A DNA stretch of 64,000 nt from Rhabditophanes sp. KR3021. Its lineage: Eukaryota; Nematoda; Chromadorea; Rhabditida; Alloionematidae. Location: assembly GCA_963281155.1 (NCBI GenBank), contig CAUJLY010000001.1:3100001-3164000 (forward strand), read 5' to 3'. The position numbers were made by a program, and so were the translations under genes. Under the pieces are notes generated by a model. The model saw only the letters and a list, made by a program, of their open reading frames with translations. It had not been told where the DNA came from and did not search any database. Of the stretch, positions 59,656 to 64,000 are shown in pieces (position 1 is the first letter of the stretch; each line of letters opens with the position of its first letter).

Positions 59656-60191
59656 ATAACAATATAAATATTTACTTAAGGGACGGTCTTATAAAAGCAT
59701 TCAAAAGGATAAGAAGTCATTATTGTTGCGGCTGTCTGTGTTTTATTTAAATTTACAAATAAAAAACTCATATTTATATTTTCTTTAAAAATAATTTCGA
59801 ATGATTACTATTACATTTGTTTTAAAACTGATACTGGACCTAAACCAAAGTTTCCCAGTTTGTCAATTAAAATATTATAAACGGATTTTTTTACATTTAG
59901 AGGCAGGTGAAATCCTGTTTAGAAATCTGATCTCAACGGCTTCAATCATAATTGTATTGCTTTTAAAATAATTACTCAAAAGCAACAATTAATTTGTATT
60001 TGTTCAGAAACTAACACTTCAAAAATTTAATTTGATTGCTTCAAAAATATTGTTCAATTTAACTGTATCAAAAGTATAATAATTGTATACAAACAACAAT
60101 TTTGCAATAAACTTTAACGTATTATTAATCTATTATTTTTATCACAAACATATTCCTATTTTGACTTACTTAGTTTATTGAATATCTTAAA
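59656..60191. other. Intergenic, no gene seen
   Basis: AT-rich. Confidence 0.35.
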
Positions 60192-60912
60192 ATGAATTGC
60201 TTGGAATTTATACAAGAATTAAGTTTTTATATCTCCATAATCTCTATTTTTCTTCTTTTAATGTATATTTATAGTATTATTAAAATATCAGAGCTTCAGA
60301 ATTGTCGCGTATTCATATGCCTTTCCATTTCAACCATCTCAATTATACAAAAAGTAACCAACTTCTTCGTTATTCATTTCGAATATCGTATACCTGTAAT
60401 AACAGAATATGGTAGTACTGATTTTGAAAATTTAAGATTTTGGGGGATATTCTTTTTAATACTGTAAATAGACTTCTAACAATTTCCGTTCCGATATTAT
60501 ATTATGTATATTTTACCAAAAAACATCAGTCTTTTACACTATTTTTATTGCAATTTATTAACAATGGTAACTCTCGCACATATTATGACTTTTACAGCAC
60601 ATTTTTTGATATATTCATTTTAAAAGCAATCATCAATAAAGCCAAGAAACAAAAAAAAGATTTAACTTGTGAGAAGGCCAAAAGTATGTATTTTATTCAA
60701 AGGAAAATTGTTTCGCTTTTCATTGTTTCACAATTAATATGATTATTTCACTAAGAACACTCAACTACCTTCCTATGTACATTCCTTACCTCAATTGGGT
60801 AGAATCTCAAGAATATGAAGTTGTTGGTGTTAATGTCTTAAATATTTGCCAACCTTTGTTGCTTATACTTTTAAATTCAAATCTGCGCAATATGATAAAA
60901 ACACATTTTTAA
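60192..60912 (+). pseudogene. Srx-like chemoreceptor pseudogene
   Basis: Frame one (60192-60467) gives TM1-2 (FYISIISIFLLLMYIYSII) and loop 1. At a G5 run near 60445 the frame must shift to continue FNTVNRLLTISVPILYYVYF, the Srx 'NRLL.i..P..Y' motif. Then a TM5-like stretch (FYSTFFDIFILKAI) follows directly, with TM4 and most of loop 2 missing. A second shift near 60740 is needed to read MIISLRTLNYLPMYI and NICQPLLLILLNSNLRNMI (TM6-TM7). Two frameshifts and an internal deletion argue for a dead gene; the first could be a sequencing error in the G run. Confidence 0.72.
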
Positions 60913-61136
60913 AATGAAACATAATACATTAAATGTAGCTATTAATTGTAACGGTAAATGACGTAATTAAATATAATGCTATACTCACCTACTATTAATT
61001 CCGTAAATTAGTCCAAAACGCAGTTTTCCGATTTTTGTAAATGCCTCGTACAGTGACAGCAAAGAGATACTTTAAATCTGTTCCATGATTTGGGGTCAAA
61101 AATAACGTGTCTATTAAACTGCAGAAACAGACATTT
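60913..61136. other. Short intergenic stretch
   Basis: May contain further repeat-derived sequence (61010-61136), since the open frame over copy B starts within it. Confidence 0.3.
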
Positions 61137-61510
61137 AAAGAAAATATTTTTTGTCTCGAGGACAGAGGGTAAATGGGTGCGAAGTCGGTTGTTTTCCAGA
61201 GTTGGCCCAGAGATATGCTTTAAATTAAAAAAAAATGTTGCACCAGTTTGTAGAGCTGGAAACACTAAGTTCAATGACATAAACCAAGGCTTAAAAGTTC
61301 AAATAACCTGTGGAAGAGACAGTTAATAATATAAGATTACAAAAGATAAAAAAATTACTTTTGTGCGATAAGTTTAAAAGAGTCAAAAAAGGTTTTCATT
61401 AATCAAAACTCTTATGCAGAAAGAGAAAGGTTCACTTGAGTAGGGGTTTTCGCCTGCAAGTCAATGATAAAGAAAGAAGTTTCGAAAAATGTATTTGGTA
61501 CCTGGTTACA
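61137..61510 (+). repeat. Dispersed repeat, copy B
   Basis: Same orientation as copy A at 42976-43365, with the landmarks listed there. The frame 61090-61326 runs across its first half (HLKKIFFVSRTEGKWVRS) and has a stop-interrupted counterpart in copy A (LLKKILGLRAELVRSK), so the repeat may derive from a coding element. Confidence 0.72.
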
Positions 61511-62469
61511 ACTTATAACATAAACAAACTATTGTTATTCAAATAAAATAATATTTATTTTTGAATCAAAATTACATTTTTGTTCAAGAAATATAATTTT
61601 GTCTAGATAATATAAAACTACAATTACATATCATGTCTGATGTAAAATTAAAAGGAATTTTACTAAGAGAAAAATGCAAATGAAATGTTCCTGCTATAAA
61701 AATAATTATTTTTTCCTTTTAAAATGATTTAGAAGCATAATAATAAGCAAAATACCATTATTTTTTAATCATTCTAATATTTCAGCATACTCTTATATAA
61801 GTTCATCTAAATATATAATCATTGGACTTAAGATATGGTACAAAACTAAAATATAGTTGATTTATAAGAGATAACTATAAACAACTGTTGGTTATATGCA
61901 AGAACACAAAAAAAATATGACTCATATTTTTGTTTTATAATAAGATAGATTAATTTTATTTTTCTTTGTTTGGGTCACACAATTTCATTTTTATTTTGTG
62001 CATAAACTGTGATATCATTGTTTAAAATTCTTACCATATTAAGTCATCAAAAAACTTACTTTTTTGCCGACTTGAATAACAATACGACCTGCTATTATGT
62101 AATGAATTTCCCGACAAATATCCAATTTTTTTGTATCCAATAACTTCATAATAATTGTAGTTATTAATTGAGTGAGGTAACATTAAACATTGTTCAATAA
62201 GTAATTAATAGAGAAATATTATTTAGTAAATGGTTATAGGAACTTTTACATAAGGATGTGAGTTTTGCGTCTAATTTTAGATACTTCTTGACTAATAATC
62301 CATGCTTTATTTACAGGAATTCCTAAACTTTAAAGTAAATAAGGAGGAGCTCGTAAATTGTTTGCTATGACTTTAATAAATACTTATAGTCCGTTATAAA
62401 AGAACATTTGAAGGAATAGTTATATAAATATTTCTATAATAACAACATACTTGTTCCTAAATCTTAATC
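61511..62469. other. Intergenic, no gene seen
   Basis: AT-rich; upstream region of the receptor at 62470. Confidence 0.35.
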
Positions 62470-63621
62470 ATGGTTATAAATTTCTTAACAATCTTCAACT
62501 TTACTGTTGCAGCGTTATCAATTTTATTAAATTTAGTGGCATTATCACTTTATTCTCATTTTGTAGAAAAAAGTGAATCAAATGGCTATATGCTGATGAC
62601 ATTTTTCCAGGTAATTTTATAAACAATAATTAATCATACAATGAGATTTATTTGAATTCTTGATTTTAGTTTGTTAGTGATTCTCTTTTTTCAATCATTG
62701 GCGTTGTCTTCAGAATGGAATTAGCAATAGTAATTTACAACAGTAAAGTTTATGTCTCATATTACCTTGTTTATTGGGATGGAATAGATTTGTCATTTGG
62801 TCTGTATAGTTTTCTCGTCTTTTTGTATTTCGTTTGCTATTATTTTAATCTCACAATTGTTACTAGCAGCATCGTGGCTAGATATTTCTATGTTGTAAAG
62901 AAATTTAACATAAATAAGTGGCATTTCATTGGTATTCTTTTAATAAATGCAACTGTTGTAATTGGCTTGAACGCGAATTTTTGTCTGTCTGGATTTGATC
63001 CAAACCTTCCATTAGATATAATTTATCAGGTAAATATACTTATTTACCCAATACAAACTTTTTAGAGTGATTTGTTAACCGGAAACAAAGATGATCTTGT
63101 CAATGCAAATAGTCGAAGTGCAAGTATAGAAACAGTAAGTTTATAAATCCAAATAGTCTAATAATAAACTTTAAAGGGTTTCTCATACTTTATTTTGCCT
63201 TACCTGATATTTTTTGGAGTTAATTTTGGCGCAATTTTTATAACATACGTTAAGTATAATAGTTTCATGCTCAAATTTCAAGGCATCATGAATAGTTCTA
63301 CGAAAAAAGTGAGATTGAATTCCAAATATTTTTTGCAAACTTTTTTAGGTAAATGAAGAGTATTTGAGGATTATCCGACTTCAGTTGATTGTGCCTATAT
63401 TTTTAAGTTTCGCTCCTCTCTTTACATTTTGTTGGTTTATAACTCTTGGAGTCGAAGCCAGATATTGGGGAACAATTTCTTTAACACTTGGAGCAATGGT
63501 TCCATCTTTAAATAGTGTCTTATATCTTGTTTTGCTAAGCAAATCACGCAAAATATTGTCTAAAAGAATGCACCAAATTACGGCCATATTTACAAAACAA
63601 GTTGAAATAACAAGGACGTAA
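62470..63621 (+). CDS. Seven-transmembrane chemoreceptor, Str-superfamily-like, five exons
   Basis: Exons 62470-62610, 62670-63029, 63066-63134, 63177-63308 and 63349-63621; all junctions are phase 0 and total 324 residues. TM1 (FTVAALSILLNLVALSLYSH), TM3 then SSIVARYFYVVKKF, the TM6 lead-in NEEYLRIIRLQLIVPIFLS, and TM7 VPSLNSVLYLVLLSKSRK all follow the Str-superfamily plan. Same subfamily as the receptors at 48746 and 15528. The small third exon (23 codons, polar, DDLVNANSRSASIE) encodes part of the long second extracellular loop. Confidence 0.85.
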
Positions 63622-64000
63622 ATTTTGATCTAATTTATTATTTTTTCATGAATGATTTTTTATAAAAACATCTATTGTTGACTTCACACTATGTGCATAC
63701 TTTTTACGGAAGTTTAAAGTCATTATCTTTTTGTTGACACATCATTTTCATTCAACCTCAATGATACCTATTTAAATTAAAAAGGAGCTTTTGTCAATTT
63801 TGCTATATACGAGTGATTGTTAAAAAAGGAAATGCGCCATCATTTAAAGTCATATTATTGGCATTCCATTATCCATAATGAAAGATTAACAGAAACACAT
63901 AAAAAATTTGCTAAAAAAGAAATTATTTTGATTAAATATAATAATCAAGCATTCACACAGCTTAATAAAAAATAAGATCATATTTATTCTATTAATTTAA
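63622..64000. other. Right edge, no gene seen
   Basis: AT-rich; nothing recognisable to the end of the window. Confidence 0.35.

Noticed and set aside
1..64000. CRISPR array, bacterial operon or prophage
   Set aside because: Nothing repeated at regular spacing; introns, 7TM receptors and tRNAs show animal nuclear DNA.

Overview
This window is AT-rich nuclear DNA from a nematode. The evidence is a large set of nematode-type seven-transmembrane chemoreceptors (Srt-, Sra-, Srx- and Str-superfamily-like), many very short introns with GTAAGT-type donors and TTTTAG/TTTCAG acceptors, a divergent nuclear hormone receptor, a nematode-expanded CHK/DUF1679 kinase-like gene, and a 5S rRNA gene resembling that of C. 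elegans. I cannot name the species; a free-living or clade IV (Panagrolaimus/Strongyloides-like) worm would fit, but that is inference.

Layout. 0-6 kb: a partial tyrosine-phosphatase-like gene running off the left edge, a lysine-rich unknown gene, and a complete spt-5 (minus strand) whose second intron holds an unrelated plus-strand gene. 6-17 kb: tRNA-Ala, a Str-like receptor, a leucine-rich single-exon gene with a decayed tandem copy of its 3' end, an Srt receptor, two small secreted proteins and another Str-like receptor. 17-22.5 kb: a 1745-residue CABIN1/Hir3-like protein. 23-25 kb: a broken receptor and a 5S rRNA gene. 25-27.5 kb: a sodium/proton exchanger. 28-34.5 kb: Srt, Srt and Srx receptors plus a receptor fragment. 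35-39 kb: a CHK-like kinase and a nuclear receptor. 41.5-42.5 kb: an inverted near-twin of the Srt gene at 32 kb. 44-47.6 kb: an Sra-like receptor, iws-1 and a STAR/KH RNA-binding protein. 47.7-48.5 kb: a mariner-type transposon relic with inverted ends. 48.7-49.8 kb: a Str-like receptor. 50-56.3 kb: tRNA-Leu, an epoxide hydrolase, then tRNA-Ile, -Ser and -Asn. 58-60.9 kb: a secreted IgGFc-binding-like protein and an Srx pseudogene. 62.5-63.6 kb: a five-exon Str-like receptor.

How the genes relate. Core housekeeping genes (spt-5, iws-1, a CABIN1-like gene; transcription elongation and chromatin) sit as islands in a chemoreceptor-rich region with active duplication and decay: eight apparently intact receptors, three or four broken ones, one inverted duplicate pair with a mosaic pattern of identity, and dispersed repeats. 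I saw no operon-like cluster that I could support, no CRISPR array, and no clear novel multi-gene system. The most unusual items are the gene nested in spt-5, the mosaic Srt twins with a stop-free intron in one copy, and three enzyme or receptor families with altered key residues. Exon boundaries were read by eye from splice signals and reading frame; no alignment or RNA data were used.
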